From contig OZ244249.1 of assembly GCA_965217135.1 (NCBI GenBank), positions 2,790,001 to 2,854,000 of the forward strand: 64,000 nt of DNA, read 5' to 3'. The position numbers and the translations under genes were made by a program. Shown here piece by piece: positions 15,622 through 25,524 of this stretch (positions within the stretch are counted from its first letter, which is position 1; every line of letters begins with the position of its first letter). The notes beneath the pieces were generated by a model that saw only the letters and a list, made by a program, of their open reading frames with translations, ran no database searches and was not told the origin of the DNA. This stretch comes from HXMU1420-2 sp017643305 (GTDB taxonomy: Bacteria; Pseudomonadota; Alphaproteobacteria; Rhodobacterales; Rhodobacteraceae).

Positions 15622-17427
15622 TCAGAGCGGCCAGAACAGCGGGATCAAGGCTGAGGCCAGAACGCCCACCGTCAAGTTCAGGGGGATGCCCACGCGCAGG
15701 AAATCGGTAAAGCGGTAGCCGCCCGGCCCATAGACCATCATGTTGGTCTGGTAGCTGATCGGCGTGGCAAAGGTTGCGCTTGCCGCGATCATCACCGCCA
15801 CCACCAGCGGTCGGGGATCGACGCCCAGCGAGGTCGCCAGCCCAATCGCCACGGGTGTGATCACCACGGCCACCGCGTGGTTGATGGTTTCCGACAAGAC
15901 CGAGGTCAGCAGGTAGACCGCCCAGACCAAAAGGAAAGGCGACAGACCAGACAGCAGCGGCGCGATGTTTTCCACGATAAGCTGGATCGCACCGGAGGTT
16001 TCCAGCGCTGTGGCCACCGCAAGCATGGCAAAGATCAGCGCCAGCAGGCGGCCGTCAACAAAGGAAAACGCCTCATCCGCATCGATACAGCGGGTCAGCA
16101 GCACAATCGCCATGGCCAGCACCGCCAGTAGCAGGATCGGTGCAACGCCAAATGCGGCCAGCACGACAACCCCTGCCAGAGCCCCCAGCGCAATGGGGGC
16201 ATGGCTGCGGCGGTATGCACGTTCGGTGGGCTTGGAGACGTCCACAAGGTCCATATCCGCCGCCAGCCGCTGCACGTCCTCAGGCGAGCCTTCCAACAGC
16301 AGCGTATCGCCCACTTTAACCACCAGGTCATCCAACTGCCGCCCAATATTCTGGTCCCGCCGATGCGCAGCCAGCACGTAGACACCATACCGGCGGCGCA
16401 GGCGCAGCGAACCCAGCGAGCGGCCCACCATCCGGCATCCGGGGGTTATCAAAACCTCCACGGTGGAGGTCTGCACCGCAGACACCTGATCCACCCGCTT
16501 AAGTTCCTTGTTGCTTTGCAGGCTGAGCAGTTCGGTCATCTGCGTGCGCAGCACCACCCGGTCGCCCAATTGCAGCGTCACGTCCTGCAGATTACGGCGC
16601 AGGGACTGGTCCCCGCGGATCACATCGATCAACCGCACACCAGGCCGTTTGAACAGCTGCACGCCAAGCACCTCGCGCCCGATCAGATTGCTTTCGGGCG
16701 GGATGACGGCATCGGTAAAGAACTTCATTTTCGACCGGTCGCTCAGCAGATCGGCCATGCTGTCACGTTCCGGCAGCAGCCGAGGCGCCGCGAACCGCAG
16801 GTAGATCGCACCCCACACAACCAGAATCACAGCCAGCGGGGTGACTTCGAAGATTGTGAATGGCTCCATCCCACTGGCGCGCGCCACACCATCAACCAGC
16901 AGATTGGTAGAGGTGCCGATCAGCGTACATGTACCGCCGAGGATAGCTGCGTAGCTAAGAGGGATCAGCACCTTGCTGACTGAAATCCCGATTTTGCGCG
17001 CCAGCTGGGTGAAAACCGGGATCATTACGAGCACCACGGGCGTGTTGTTCACAAAGGCCGACGCGACCACGACCAGCACCATCAATCCCGCGATCGCAAT
17101 CGCAGGCCGTGTGTCGGCCTGCGACTCTGCCAATGTCGTAAACCATTCCAGCGCACCGGTCCGCACCAGCGCACCCATGATGATGAACATCGCCACAATC
17201 GTCCAGGGTGCCGGGTTCGACAGCACCGACAATGCGTGGTCATACGGCAGAACCCCCATGGCCAGCAGCACCGATGCGCCCGCCAACGCTACCACCTCAG
17301 GCGGATAAATTTCCCGGATGAACAGCGCGAACATGGCGACGACAACCACCATTGTGGCGATAGCCTCTGTCGTGGTTCCGGTCACCGGCGCCACGGTTGC
17401 AGCCTTGAGCAACAGCCCATTAATCAT
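15622..17427 (-). CDS. SLC13-family permease with TrkA-C domains
   Basis: A 601-residue inner-membrane transporter of the divalent anion:Na+ symporter (SLC13/ArsB-like) superfamily. N- and C-terminal membrane halves (YPPEVVALAGASVLLAMGV, ASAFVNNTPVVLVMIPVF; and VLSETINHAVAVVITPVAI) flank a soluble central insert of two TrkA-C (RCK_C) domains at ~210-390. The conserved NNTPVV motif is present in the first half; the second half has NHAVAV. Substrates of this type include sulfate, dicarboxylates and other anions; the substrate here cannot be read from sequence. The ATG was chosen over an in-frame TTG five codons earlier. Confidence 0.88.
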   Translation of the reverse strand: MINGLLLKAATVAPVTGTTTEAIATMVVVVAMFALFIREIYPPEVVALAGASVLLAMGVLPYDHALSVLSNPAPWTIVAMFIIMGALVRTGALEWFTTLAESQADTRPAIAIAGLMVLVVVASAFVNNTPVVLVMIPVFTQLARKIGISVSKVLIPLSYAAILGGTCTLIGTSTNLLVDGVARASGMEPFTIFEVTPLAVILVVWGAIYLRFAAPRLLPERDSMADLLSDRSKMKFFTDAVIPPESNLIGREVLGVQLFKRPGVRLIDVIRGDQSLRRNLQDVTLQLGDRVVLRTQMTELLSLQSNKELKRVDQVSAVQTSTVEVLITPGCRMVGRSLGSLRLRRRYGVYVLAAHRRDQNIGRQLDDLVVKVGDTLLLEGSPEDVQRLAADMDLVDVSKPTERAYRRSHAPIALGALAGVVVLAAFGVAPILLLAVLAMAIVLLTRCIDADEAFSFVDGRLLALIFAMLAVATALETSGAIQLIVENIAPLLSGLSPFLLVWAVYLLTSVLSETINHAVAVVITPVAIGLATSLGVDPRPLVVAVMIAASATFATPISYQTNMMVYGPGGYRFTDFLRVGIPLNLTVGVLASALIPLFWPL

Positions 17428-17496
17428 GTGTCGGCCTATCAAAAGTCACAAATTCAATTCGGTCGTGCGGCCGCCCAAAATCACAGCGGACGGGCG

Positions 17497-18420
17497 CTAT
17501 GTTTCGCCGATTGAAGATGCGCTGGCAAGCGTCTCTTGCTGGCGTGGTTGCACCAGGAACACGCCTCCAAGGATGAGCGCCGCCGCCGCCCAGAAATAGG
17601 GCGAATAAGTTTCCGACAGGATCAGCATGGCCCAGAGCACGCCGGTCGCCGTCACCGGATACCCCACCTGCGCAGCAAAGACCGACCCAGCCCGGCCCAC
17701 CAACCAGACATAGCCGGTATAGACCAGCGCGTGCACCACCGACGCCCCTATCAGGGCCAGATCCGGGCGGTCCAGCGGCCAGTGCGGCGGGATGAATTGC
17801 CCGGTTCCCAGGGCCAGCGGCAGCGCAATGATCGTGCCCAGCGCGGAAGCGCCCCAGAGCACCTGCACTGCGTCCAGCCCCGCCGTGCCCCAACGGGCCA
17901 CGTAATTGCCTTCGAACGCATAAAGCACCACGGCGATCATCGTCACCGCCACCCAGGGCAACGCGGCAGGATCCGGTAGGCTGGCGCGTGGCAGGACCAG
18001 CACCAAAACACCGGCCAGACCGCATAACAGTCCCAGCGCGCGGCGTGGATTAAACCCCTCTAGCCCCAGCACTATGGCAATGGGAAAGGCCACCAGCGGC
18101 ACCACTGACATCAGCACCGATTGCACACCCGCAGGAATATGCGCCAGCGCCATATAGGCCGCTGCGTTCGGAATGACGGTTCCGATCAACGCAATAAACA
18201 CGCAAAGGACCAACTGGCGCGCACCCACCGGAAACGGGCGGCGCGCAAGCAGCCCAATCACCGTCATGCACACCAGCCCGATGGCCAATTGCCAGAACAC
18301 CAGCCCGAAATGGCCGTACCCTGTGCTGACTGCGATTTTACCCAAAGGCTGGGTCAGGCCCCAGCCTGCCCCCAGCAAGAACAGAATAAAGCTGTAGCGC
18401 AGAACCTCGGCCCGGTTCAC
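17497..18420 (-). CDS. DMT-superfamily transporter (EamA type)
   Basis: A 307-residue integral membrane protein with about ten hydrophobic helices arranged as two EamA repeats (first: LRYSFILFLLGAGWGLTQPL to GVLVLVLPRA; second: LPWVAVTMIAVVLYAFEGNY to ALILGGVFLVQ). Such proteins usually export metabolites or amino acids. Its start overlaps the stop of the YmdB-like gene by 4 nt, so the two are co-translated, though no functional tie is known. Substrate unknown. Confidence 0.88.
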   Translation of the reverse strand: MNRAEVLRYSFILFLLGAGWGLTQPLGKIAVSTGYGHFGLVFWQLAIGLVCMTVIGLLARRPFPVGARQLVLCVFIALIGTVIPNAAAYMALAHIPAGVQSVLMSVVPLVAFPIAIVLGLEGFNPRRALGLLCGLAGVLVLVLPRASLPDPAALPWVAVTMIAVVLYAFEGNYVARWGTAGLDAVQVLWGASALGTIIALPLALGTGQFIPPHWPLDRPDLALIGASVVHALVYTGYVWLVGRAGSVFAAQVGYPVTATGVLWAMLILSETYSPYFWAAAALILGGVFLVQPRQQETLASASSIGET

Positions 18421-19229
18421 GGTCCCACCTCGGTCAGTGCCCCGCCCTTGCGCACCATTTCAATCCGGGTCGCAGCACCAGTGCGATCATCGGTTTCGAT
18501 GTAAACGCCCGACAGGGTCGCTTCTCCCAGTGCCGGGGTGAAGCGGCCTTTGGGCATGCCAGTCACGAAACGGCGCATCGGTTCCGCCTTTTCCATGCCG
18601 ATCACAGAATGGTAATCGCCGCACATGCCCGCATCGCTCAGATACGCCGTGCCACCCGGTAGGATCATTGCGTCCGCCGTGGGCACATGGGTATGCGTGC
18701 CAACGACCAGAGACGCCTTGCCGTCGCAGTAATGACCTGTCGCCATCTTTTCCGACGTGGCCTCACAATGCACATCAATGATGCTGGCCTGCACCTGCCC
18801 GCCGCGTGGGAAGGTCTTGAAGATCGGCTCCAGCTGGGAAAACGGGCTCTCGAACGGGCGCTTCATGAACACCTGGCCCAACACCTGCGCCACCAGTATC
18901 TTGCGGCCGCCACGCGCTTCGAACACGCGGTGGCCGCGCCCCGGCGCGCCATTGGCAAAGTTCAGCGGGCGCAGGATCCGCGGCTCCTGCTCGATAAACC
19001 GCAACATATCTTTTTGATCAAAGGCATGGTCGCCCAGCGTCAAGCAGTCTGCGCCTGCATCCAGCAGTGCCTGGGCGTGGGCCGCACTCAGCCCCATTCC
19101 GCCTGTCGCGTTTTCGCCATTAACGACGACGAAATCCAGTCGCCAGTCTACCCGCAGCCCAGGCAAATGCTGGGCCACGGCAGAGCGCCCAGCGCGCCCC
19201 ATCACATCTCCAAGAAACAAACATCTCAT
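18417..19229 (-). CDS. YmdB-family metallophosphoesterase
   Basis: A 270-residue protein of the TIGR00282/YmdB family, metal-dependent phosphodiesterases reported to act on 2',3'- or 3',5'-cyclic nucleotides. Metal-binding motifs are clear: FLGDVMGRAGR at the N-terminus, NGENATGG, GDHAFD, DVHCEATSEK, GTHTHVPTAD. Length is normal. Upstream partner of the DMT transporter with a 4-nt overlap. Cytosolic. Confidence 0.9.
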   Translation of the reverse strand: MRCLFLGDVMGRAGRSAVAQHLPGLRVDWRLDFVVVNGENATGGMGLSAAHAQALLDAGADCLTLGDHAFDQKDMLRFIEQEPRILRPLNFANGAPGRGHRVFEARGGRKILVAQVLGQVFMKRPFESPFSQLEPIFKTFPRGGQVQASIIDVHCEATSEKMATGHYCDGKASLVVGTHTHVPTADAMILPGGTAYLSDAGMCGDYHSVIGMEKAEPMRRFVTGMPKGRFTPALGEATLSGVYIETDDRTGAATRIEMVRKGGALTEVGP

Positions 19230-19277
19230 ATTTGTCCCCTAGAGGCGGGCGTCGCCGGGTACAAGAGAAACTGACCC

Positions 19278-19766
19278 TTAGCCTTTGGGCAGGATTACCG
19301 TGTCGATCACGTGGATCACGCCGTTGGTGGCTTCAACGTCGGCCGCAACCACTTTGGCGCCATCAACGGTCACGCCGCCATCGGTCATGATGGTCACATC
19401 GCTGCCCTGCACGGTTGGAGCAGTCATACCGTTGGACAGATCGGTGCTCATCACCTTGCCTGCGACCACGTGGTAGGTCAGGACGGCGACCAGCTGGTCC
19501 TTGTTTTCCGGCTTCAGCAGGCTTTCAACGGTACCCTCGGGCAGCGCAGCAAAGGCTTCGTCGGTCGGTGCAAATACGGTGAACGGGCCATCGCCTTTCA
19601 GCGTGTCCACCAAGCCAGCAGCCTGAACAGCGGCCACCAGGGTGCCGAAGCTGCCCGCGCCTACGGCGGTGTCGACGATGTCCTTGGACGCGCTGCCTGC
19701 CCAGACGGGGGCGGCGGCTGCCATGGCGGTTGCAGCGGTCAGGGCAATGAATGAACGACGGATCAT
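19278..19766 (-). CDS. Secreted fasciclin-domain protein
   Basis: A 162-residue protein with a signal peptide (residues ~1-23, ALTAATAMAAAAPVWA) and one FAS1 fasciclin domain filling the rest: DIVDTAVGAGSFGTLVAAVQ, the H1 box FTVFAPTDEAFAAL, LTYHVVAGKV and the H2-like VIHVIDTVILPK. Bacterial FAS1 proteins are periplasmic or surface adhesion-type proteins of poorly defined role. Monocistronic; a 49-bp gap separates its stop from the YmdB-like start. Confidence 0.92.
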   Translation of the reverse strand: MIRRSFIALTAATAMAAAAPVWAGSASKDIVDTAVGAGSFGTLVAAVQAAGLVDTLKGDGPFTVFAPTDEAFAALPEGTVESLLKPENKDQLVAVLTYHVVAGKVMSTDLSNGMTAPTVQGSDVTIMTDGGVTVDGAKVVAADVEATNGVIHVIDTVILPKG

Positions 19767-19940
19767 GGGGTTTCTCCTAATAAAGTTGGGCGCCAGTCAA
19801 GCGCATGAACCCTCTACGCTCAGGATTTCAGAGTGGATGACGCAAAAACCCACGCAAATTACTCTTGAAACCGTGGCAAATGCGCTAAGCCCCTGCCTTT
19901 GCAGATTTCCAGTCACGAAACGGTGAATGGATGTGATAGC

Positions 19941-20504
19941 CTAGCGCGAAAACGTCAGCACCCTGCGCTCTGTCACGATCATATCGAGCGGCTGATCGGT
20001 GGGTTCTAGCGGAAGGTCTTCCGCCTCTTGCGCATCAAAGGCAAACCCAATGGCCAAGGCCCCGCCTCGTGCGCGCAACCCTTCCAGCGTCCGGTCGTAG
20101 AACCCGCCGCCATAGCCCAGCCGCCCGCCATGCGCGTCAAACGCCACCAGCGGGACAATCAGGATCTCAGGCTCAAAAAAAGCCTCCACCGCAGGGATCT
20201 GTGCGCCAAAAGGCCCGTCCTTCATCGCGCATTCCGGCTCCCACCGACTGAACCGCAAAGGCGCGGCTTCAGCCATGATCACCGGCACGCCCACATCGCC
20301 ATAAGCCGCTGCCTCTGCCATCGCCGGCAGCGGATCAATCTCCGTTCGGATCGGCATGTAGCCCGCCAATGGCACGCCGCGATAGCCCGCCAACACCTCC
20401 GACAAGCGTCCTGCCGCACCCGGCACCTGCCCATCAAACGCCACCTTGCGCCGCGCAAAGGCCGCCTTGCGCATAGCAGCCTTTATCTCTGTCAAATCGG
20501 TCAC
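19941..20504 (-). CDS. 5-formyltetrahydrofolate cyclo-ligase
   Basis: A 187-residue enzyme that converts 5-formyl-THF to 5,10-methenyl-THF with ATP, salvaging folate. Family signatures: the N-terminal basic ATP site region AAMRKAAFARRK, YMPIRTEID in the middle, and the strongly conserved RLGYGGGFYDRTL. Its ATG overlaps the MgtE stop by 4 nt, so it is the downstream gene of an mgtE pair; the pairing appears incidental. Confidence 0.92.
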   Translation of the reverse strand: MTDLTEIKAAMRKAAFARRKVAFDGQVPGAAGRLSEVLAGYRGVPLAGYMPIRTEIDPLPAMAEAAAYGDVGVPVIMAEAAPLRFSRWEPECAMKDGPFGAQIPAVEAFFEPEILIVPLVAFDAHGGRLGYGGGFYDRTLEGLRARGGALAIGFAFDAQEAEDLPLEPTDQPLDMIVTERRVLTFSR

Positions 20505-21880
20505 AGCAAAAGCATCCCTGCCAGCCCGAGAAAGGCGAAAAAGCCAACCACATCAGTCACCGTAGTCACAAACGTGCCCGAGGCCAGCGCCGGATCCACC
20601 CCCGCCCGGTTCAGCACCACCGGGATGACCGTGCCCGCCAGCGCCGCCACCACAAGGTTCACGATCATCGCCACCCCGATTACCACGCCCAGCCCGGCAA
20701 TTCCGAACCAGAAAAACGCCACAACCCCCATCACCGCTGCAAAGGCCAGCCCGTTCATCAGTCCGACCAACGCCTCCCGTCGGATCACCCGCCAAACGTT
20801 GGCCGCGGTCAGGTCTCTGGTCGCCAGCGACCGCACCGCAACAGTCAGGGATTGCGTGCCCGCATTCCCACCCATCGACGCCACGATCGGCATCAAGACA
20901 GCCAGCGCCACCATTGCAGAAATCGTTTCGTCAAAAACTGCAATTACCAAAGACGCCAAAATTGCCGTTCCCAGATTGACTGCCAGCCACGGCAAACGTT
21001 GCCGCGCGGTTTCCATCACCGTATCCGACAGCGCGCTTTCTTCGCCCACACCGGCCAGTCGCAGGATGTCTTCTTCATGCTCGTCATCCAGAACCGCCAT
21101 CGCGTCGTCAATGGTTATGACCCCAACAAGCCGCCCTTCCTCATCCACGACTGGGGCAGAGATCAGATGGTATTGGTTGAACGCATAGGCCACATCGCCT
21201 TCGTCCTGTGCGGCCGGGATCACCCGAAACATGTCCTCGCTGATATCGCGCAGCATAACGTTCCGGTGAGAGCCCATCACCCGGCCCAGCGTGACATTGG
21301 CAATCGGGTGCATGCGCGGATCCACCAGGATCACGTGATAAAACTGCTCCGGCAGGTGGTCAGCTCCGCGCATGTAATCAATGGCCTGCCCCACACTCCA
21401 ATGTTCCGGCGCATAAACCACTTCGCGCTGCATCAGGCGGCCCGCGGATTCCTCTGGCCAGGCCAGCGACTGTTCCACCACCGCCCTGTCGGAATCCTCC
21501 AGCGCATCTAGGATCGCCTCCTGCTGCGGCTCATCAAGATCCTCGACCAGATCGACCACATCGTCGCTGTCCAGATCTCGTACCGCCTCGGCCAGAACCT
21601 GCGGCGTCAGGACGGTGATCACATCCTCCCGGACACTTTCTTCCAGTTCCGACAGGATTTCCCCGTCAAACTCCTTGCCATAAAGCCGGATCAACCGGCC
21701 CCGGTCATAGGCATTAATCTGTTCCAGAAGGTCGGCAATATCGGCCGGATGAAGCGGCTCCATCAGCTCCTTGAGCTGATCCGAATCCCCGATATCGACG
21801 GCATATTGTATCGCCGCCACAGTTTTTAGCGGCAATGCATAGGGGCTCTGCACTTGTTGATCCAATCCGGTATCAGACAT
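20501..21880 (-). CDS. mgtE: Magnesium transporter MgtE
   Basis: A 459-residue Mg2+ channel/transporter. Order: cytosolic superhelical N domain (LHPADIADLLEQINAYDRGRL), two CBS domains (LMQREVVYAPEHWSVG..., VVDEEGRLVGVITIDDAMAV), connecting helix, then five membrane helices with the pore signatures MPIVASMGGNAGTQSLTV and the final TDVVGFFAFLGLAG. The CBS and N domains sense intracellular Mg2+ and gate the channel. The ATG used follows GGAGGCC; an earlier in-frame ATG overlaps that site. Confidence 0.95.
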   Translation of the reverse strand: MSDTGLDQQVQSPYALPLKTVAAIQYAVDIGDSDQLKELMEPLHPADIADLLEQINAYDRGRLIRLYGKEFDGEILSELEESVREDVITVLTPQVLAEAVRDLDSDDVVDLVEDLDEPQQEAILDALEDSDRAVVEQSLAWPEESAGRLMQREVVYAPEHWSVGQAIDYMRGADHLPEQFYHVILVDPRMHPIANVTLGRVMGSHRNVMLRDISEDMFRVIPAAQDEGDVAYAFNQYHLISAPVVDEEGRLVGVITIDDAMAVLDDEHEEDILRLAGVGEESALSDTVMETARQRLPWLAVNLGTAILASLVIAVFDETISAMVALAVLMPIVASMGGNAGTQSLTVAVRSLATRDLTAANVWRVIRREALVGLMNGLAFAAVMGVVAFFWFGIAGLGVVIGVAMIVNLVVAALAGTVIPVVLNRAGVDPALASGTFVTTVTDVVGFFAFLGLAGMLLL

Positions 21881-22012
21881 CGGTGGCCTCCTTTGCAATT
21901 GCGCGCAAACTAGTTGAAGCTGCTACCGGAAAACAATGACAATGGCCGAATTTACCTGCACCGATACGGCATTTATTCTCGGCCGCAGCTTATCAATCCG
22001 GGAATGCCGAAC

Positions 22013-23296
22013 ATGACGTCAGCCACCATCGTCAAGGGCCGTGTTCTGAGCTTTGCTCAGAGCCCTTTTGCAGGCTCCCCAACCGACGCCGCCCGGATCA
22101 ACGAAGCCCTGGTTATCGCCGGTGGCCGCATTGCACAGGTTGGCACATTCGATGACCTGCGCGCGGCTTTCCCAGGTGCCGAGGTCGACGATCAGGGCAC
22201 CCGCGTGATCATCGCGGGCTTTGTGGATGCCCACGTGCATTATCCCCAGACCGCCATCATCGCCAGTTGGGGCAAACGGCTGATCGACTGGCTGAACACC
22301 TATACGTTCCCCGAAGAAACCCGGTTCACCGATGCCGATTATGCCACCGAAATCGCCGCGCGCTATTTCGACCTGACCACGGCCCATGGCACCACCACCA
22401 CCTGCAGCTTCTGCACCATCCATCCCGCCAGCGTGGATGCCTATTTTGCGGAAGCTCAGCGGCGCGGGCTGCGCGTGGTAGGCGGCAAAACCTGCATGGA
22501 CCGCAACGCGCCTGACGAGCTGCGCGACACCGCGCAATCGGCCTATGACGACAGCAAGGCACTGTTGGAACGCTGGCACGGTGTCGACCGGCTGGGCTAT
22601 ACCATAACCCCCCGGTTTTCCCCCACCTCGACCGAGGCGCAGATGGACGCGCTCGGCGCGCTTTGGGCCGAACACCCCGACTGCCTTATGCAAACCCATC
22701 TCTCCGAACAAACGGATGAAATTGAATGGGTGCTTTCACTCTACCCCTCTGCCCGCGATTACCTCGACAGCTATGAACGCCACGGGCTGCTGGGCCACAA
22801 CGGGCTTTACGGCCATGCCATTCACCTCGAACCGCGCGAAAAGGACCGGCTGCGCGAGGTCGGCGCAGCGCTGGTGCATTGCCCCACCTCCAACACCTTC
22901 ATCGGCTCCGGGCTGTTTGACATAGCCGGGCTGATGGCGCAGGGCCAGCGCATCGGACTGGCCACCGATACGGGCGGCGGATCGTCGTTTTCGATGCTGC
23001 GCACCATGGCTGCCACCTATGAAGTTGCCCAGCTGCGGGGCACCGCCCTACACCCCGCACAACTCCTCTGGCTCGCCACTGCCGGGTCCGCCACCGCTCT
23101 GCGCCTGCAGGACCAGATCGGCAATATTGCCCCGGGCATGGAGGCCGACTTGATCGCGCTTGACCTCGCCTCGACCCCGGCCATCGCCCAACGCGCCGAC
23201 CGGGCCGAAGATGTATGGGAGGCAATCTTTCCCACCATCATGATGGGCGACGACCGTGCCATCGCGCAGGTCTGGATCAGCGGCGCCAAGGTCTGA
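22013..23296 (+). CDS. guaD: Guanine deaminase
   Basis: A 427-residue amidohydrolase that deaminates guanine to xanthine. Zinc-site motifs: DAHVHYPQ in place of the usual HxH, TTTTCSFCTIHPAS, QTHLSEQTDEIEW and the guanine-deaminase hallmark ATDTGGGSSFSML. Start choice: two close ATGs (22004, 22013); the second sits about 9 nt after CGGGA and gives the usual N-terminus. It converges with the flavoprotein gene of the hydantoinase operon; a short inverted repeat (GGTCTGA/TCAGGCC) lies at the junction. Confidence 0.93.
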   Translation: MTSATIVKGRVLSFAQSPFAGSPTDAARINEALVIAGGRIAQVGTFDDLRAAFPGAEVDDQGTRVIIAGFVDAHVHYPQTAIIASWGKRLIDWLNTYTFPEETRFTDADYATEIAARYFDLTTAHGTTTTCSFCTIHPASVDAYFAEAQRRGLRVVGGKTCMDRNAPDELRDTAQSAYDDSKALLERWHGVDRLGYTITPRFSPTSTEAQMDALGALWAEHPDCLMQTHLSEQTDEIEWVLSLYPSARDYLDSYERHGLLGHNGLYGHAIHLEPREKDRLREVGAALVHCPTSNTFIGSGLFDIAGLMAQGQRIGLATDTGGGSSFSMLRTMAATYEVAQLRGTALHPAQLLWLATAGSATALRLQDQIGNIAPGMEADLIALDLASTPAIAQRADRAEDVWEAIFPTIMMGDDRAIAQVWISGAKV

Positions 23297-23303
23297 CCGT
23301 TTG

Positions 23304-24674
23304 TCAGGCCACCACTGGCGCGCGCCCGGCTGCCCGGCCAAGCGTAACAGCAGCCAGCAGTCCGTTCCCGCTCAGATACCCGCTGTCGCCCGTGCCCGAC
23401 ACGCCGCAGGCCGCGCCACCTCCGGCGAACAGATTATCAAACCCTGTCTCATCTGGGCGCAGCACCCGCCCCTGCGTGTTCGTTAACAGACCGCCCTGGG
23501 TGTGAAACAATGCGCCGGTCACCCGCACGCCGCAGTAAGGCGCGGTTAATCTCTGGCCCCGGAACACACGCCCAAACGCATCCGGTCCCTCCTCCGGCAA
23601 GCCTGCAATCGAGGCCTCCAAGGCCCCTTCAGTCAATCCGAACGCGCCCGCCAGCAACGCCAACGTATCCGCACGCCGCACCGCTCCCTGCGCCTCTGCT
23701 GCCTGGAAATCCGCAAACTGTCGGGCAATGCCAGCGATCCGGTCATCAAATATTGCAAACGCCTCGCCCCCCGGCTGGGCCAACACAGCGCGCGCCGCTT
23801 CAGAATAGCCCTGGCTTTCGTCCCAGAACCGCACGCCATCGCGGTTCACCTGTACGCCGCCTTCGGTGATCACCGCCCAGGTGATCAGGATGCCATGGGG
23901 ATGGGCTACATTTCCATGGCCCTGATAGGCCCCCAGATGCCCCGTGGCCGCGCCCAGCGCCGTGCCCCAATCCACCGCTTCGCCCCGGTTTCCATCATGC
24001 CCAAACCACAGCGCGTCTTCGATGTCCGGCATATGCTGCGCCACCATCGTGCGGTTGCCACCAAACCCGTTGCAGGCCAGCACCAGCTTGGTGCACCCAA
24101 TCCGCTCCAGCGCGCCGGATGCCGCCCGCGCGGCCAGCCCCGCAACGCGCGCCCCGTCCACAAAAAGCGTTTCGGCCCGCAGCCCGCAGATGATGTCGAT
24201 GCCCTTGGCCTCGCACGCCGCCCGCAGCGCATCAACCAGCTCACGCCCGGCCCGCGATGGCAGCCCATGCATGCGCCGCGCCGAATGGCCGGGATAGTCG
24301 AAATCGGTCACCACCGAAAACGGCAGGCCATGCTGCGTGGTTAACCAATCGATCGTTGCGCCTGCTTCGCGCGCCATGAAGTCCACCAGCGCCGTGTCGT
24401 TTTCGCCCTTGGCCTTGGCCTGGATGTCAGCCGCAAACTGCTCTGCTGAATCCGCAATCCCCGCTTCGCGCTGCAACGCCGTACCCGCCGCCGGGATCAG
24501 CCCCGCCGACAGCGCGGTGGAGCCGCTGGGCAAAGCATCAGCCTCGATTACCAGAGGGGTCTGCCCGGCTTCCAGCGCCGCCAGCGCGGCAATCAGCCCA
24601 CAAGCACCCGCCCCAACAATCAGCGTTTCCGCCTCAATATCATATACTTCAGGAGCGGCGCTAATGTCAGCCAT
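23304..24674 (-). CDS. FAD-dependent oxidoreductase, fumarate-reductase flavoprotein type
   Basis: A 456-residue soluble flavoprotein. The N-terminal FAD motif is AETLIVGAGACGLIAALAALEAG; the central domain has the segment PSGSTALSAGLIPAAGT typical of the fumarate reductase/ketosteroid-1-dehydrogenase group, and the C-terminus carries GLFAGGG-like FDNLFAGGGAACGVSG. It is the last gene of a six-gene operon and overlaps the preceding lyase gene by 8 nt (ATGGCTGA). Such enzymes oxidise or reduce C=C bonds next to carbonyls; here it could interconvert a saturated and unsaturated acid or imide. The substrate is inferred, not known. Confidence 0.85.
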   Translation of the reverse strand: MADISAAPEVYDIEAETLIVGAGACGLIAALAALEAGQTPLVIEADALPSGSTALSAGLIPAAGTALQREAGIADSAEQFAADIQAKAKGENDTALVDFMAREAGATIDWLTTQHGLPFSVVTDFDYPGHSARRMHGLPSRAGRELVDALRAACEAKGIDIICGLRAETLFVDGARVAGLAARAASGALERIGCTKLVLACNGFGGNRTMVAQHMPDIEDALWFGHDGNRGEAVDWGTALGAATGHLGAYQGHGNVAHPHGILITWAVITEGGVQVNRDGVRFWDESQGYSEAARAVLAQPGGEAFAIFDDRIAGIARQFADFQAAEAQGAVRRADTLALLAGAFGLTEGALEASIAGLPEEGPDAFGRVFRGQRLTAPYCGVRVTGALFHTQGGLLTNTQGRVLRPDETGFDNLFAGGGAACGVSGTGDSGYLSGNGLLAAVTLGRAAGRAPVVA

Positions 24675-25524
24675 CGTAGCCCTTGCCGCGTTCCAGAATA
24701 CCCGCCGTGCCCAGTTGGTCATTCAGTCCCGCGAAATCAAACATGCGGTTGCGGAATGGTTCTGTTGTGCCATGAACTGCCAGGCTAGAGTAATAATCCT
24801 GCATCGTGCGGCCCAGCGCACGAACGATCCCGCCGGGGAAGATGGCGATGGAGAACCCCAACTGCTCCAGATCTTCGGCATCCGTCACCGGTGTGTCCCC
24901 GCCTTCGACCATGTTGGCCAGCAACGGGACCCGGCCGGCAAATTGCGCAATGATCTTTTCCTGTTGCGCGCGGGTTTGCGGGGCTTCGACGAACAAAACA
25001 TCCGCCCCGGCCTCCAGATACATCTCCGCACGGTCCAGCGCGGCGGTGAAGCCTTCAACCGCAATAGCATCCGTCCGCGCGATGATCAGTGTGTCCTCTG
25101 ATGCGCGCGCATCTGCCATGGCACGGATCTTGCCCGCCATTTCCGTGCCCGAAATCAGCGTCTTGTCCTTCAGGTGACCGCAGCGCTTGGGATAGGTCTG
25201 GTCTTCCACCTGCAGGGCCGCTGCACCCGCGCGTTCATAGCTGCGCATCGTGCGTTGCGCGTTCAACGCGTTGCCGAACCCCGTATCCGCGTCGATGATC
25301 ACAGGCACCCGCACCCGGTCCGCGATCAGCGCCATGGTGTCAGCCATTTCCGACGCCGTGGTCAGCCCAATATCGGGCCGGCCCAGTCGGGTATAGGCAA
25401 CAGCCGCCCCGGACAGATACAACGCCTCAAACCCGGCTGTTTCCGCCATGGCGGCGGTCAACGCATCATAGACGCCTGGGGATAACAATATTTTATCGCG
25501 CGATATCAGCTGCTTGAGCGTCAT
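24667..25524 (-). CDS. Isocitrate lyase/PEP mutase-family lyase
   Basis: A 285-residue TIM-barrel protein of the PEP mutase/isocitrate lyase superfamily. Mg2+-binding DADTGFG (residues 78-84) and the catalytic loop KRCGH (113-117, cysteine C115) identify it as a C-C lyase like methylisocitrate lyase, dimethylmalate lyase or oxaloacetate decarboxylase rather than a PEP mutase, which lacks that cysteine loop. Expected reaction: retro-aldol cleavage of a substituted malate to pyruvate or glyoxylate plus a carboxylic acid. Its start overlaps the isochorismatase-fold gene stop by 4 nt. Real substrate unknown. Confidence 0.88.
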   Translation of the reverse strand: MTLKQLISRDKILLSPGVYDALTAAMAETAGFEALYLSGAAVAYTRLGRPDIGLTTASEMADTMALIADRVRVPVIIDADTGFGNALNAQRTMRSYERAGAAALQVEDQTYPKRCGHLKDKTLISGTEMAGKIRAMADARASEDTLIIARTDAIAVEGFTAALDRAEMYLEAGADVLFVEAPQTRAQQEKIIAQFAGRVPLLANMVEGGDTPVTDAEDLEQLGFSIAIFPGGIVRALGRTMQDYYSSLAVHGTTEPFRNRMFDFAGLNDQLGTAGILERGKGYDG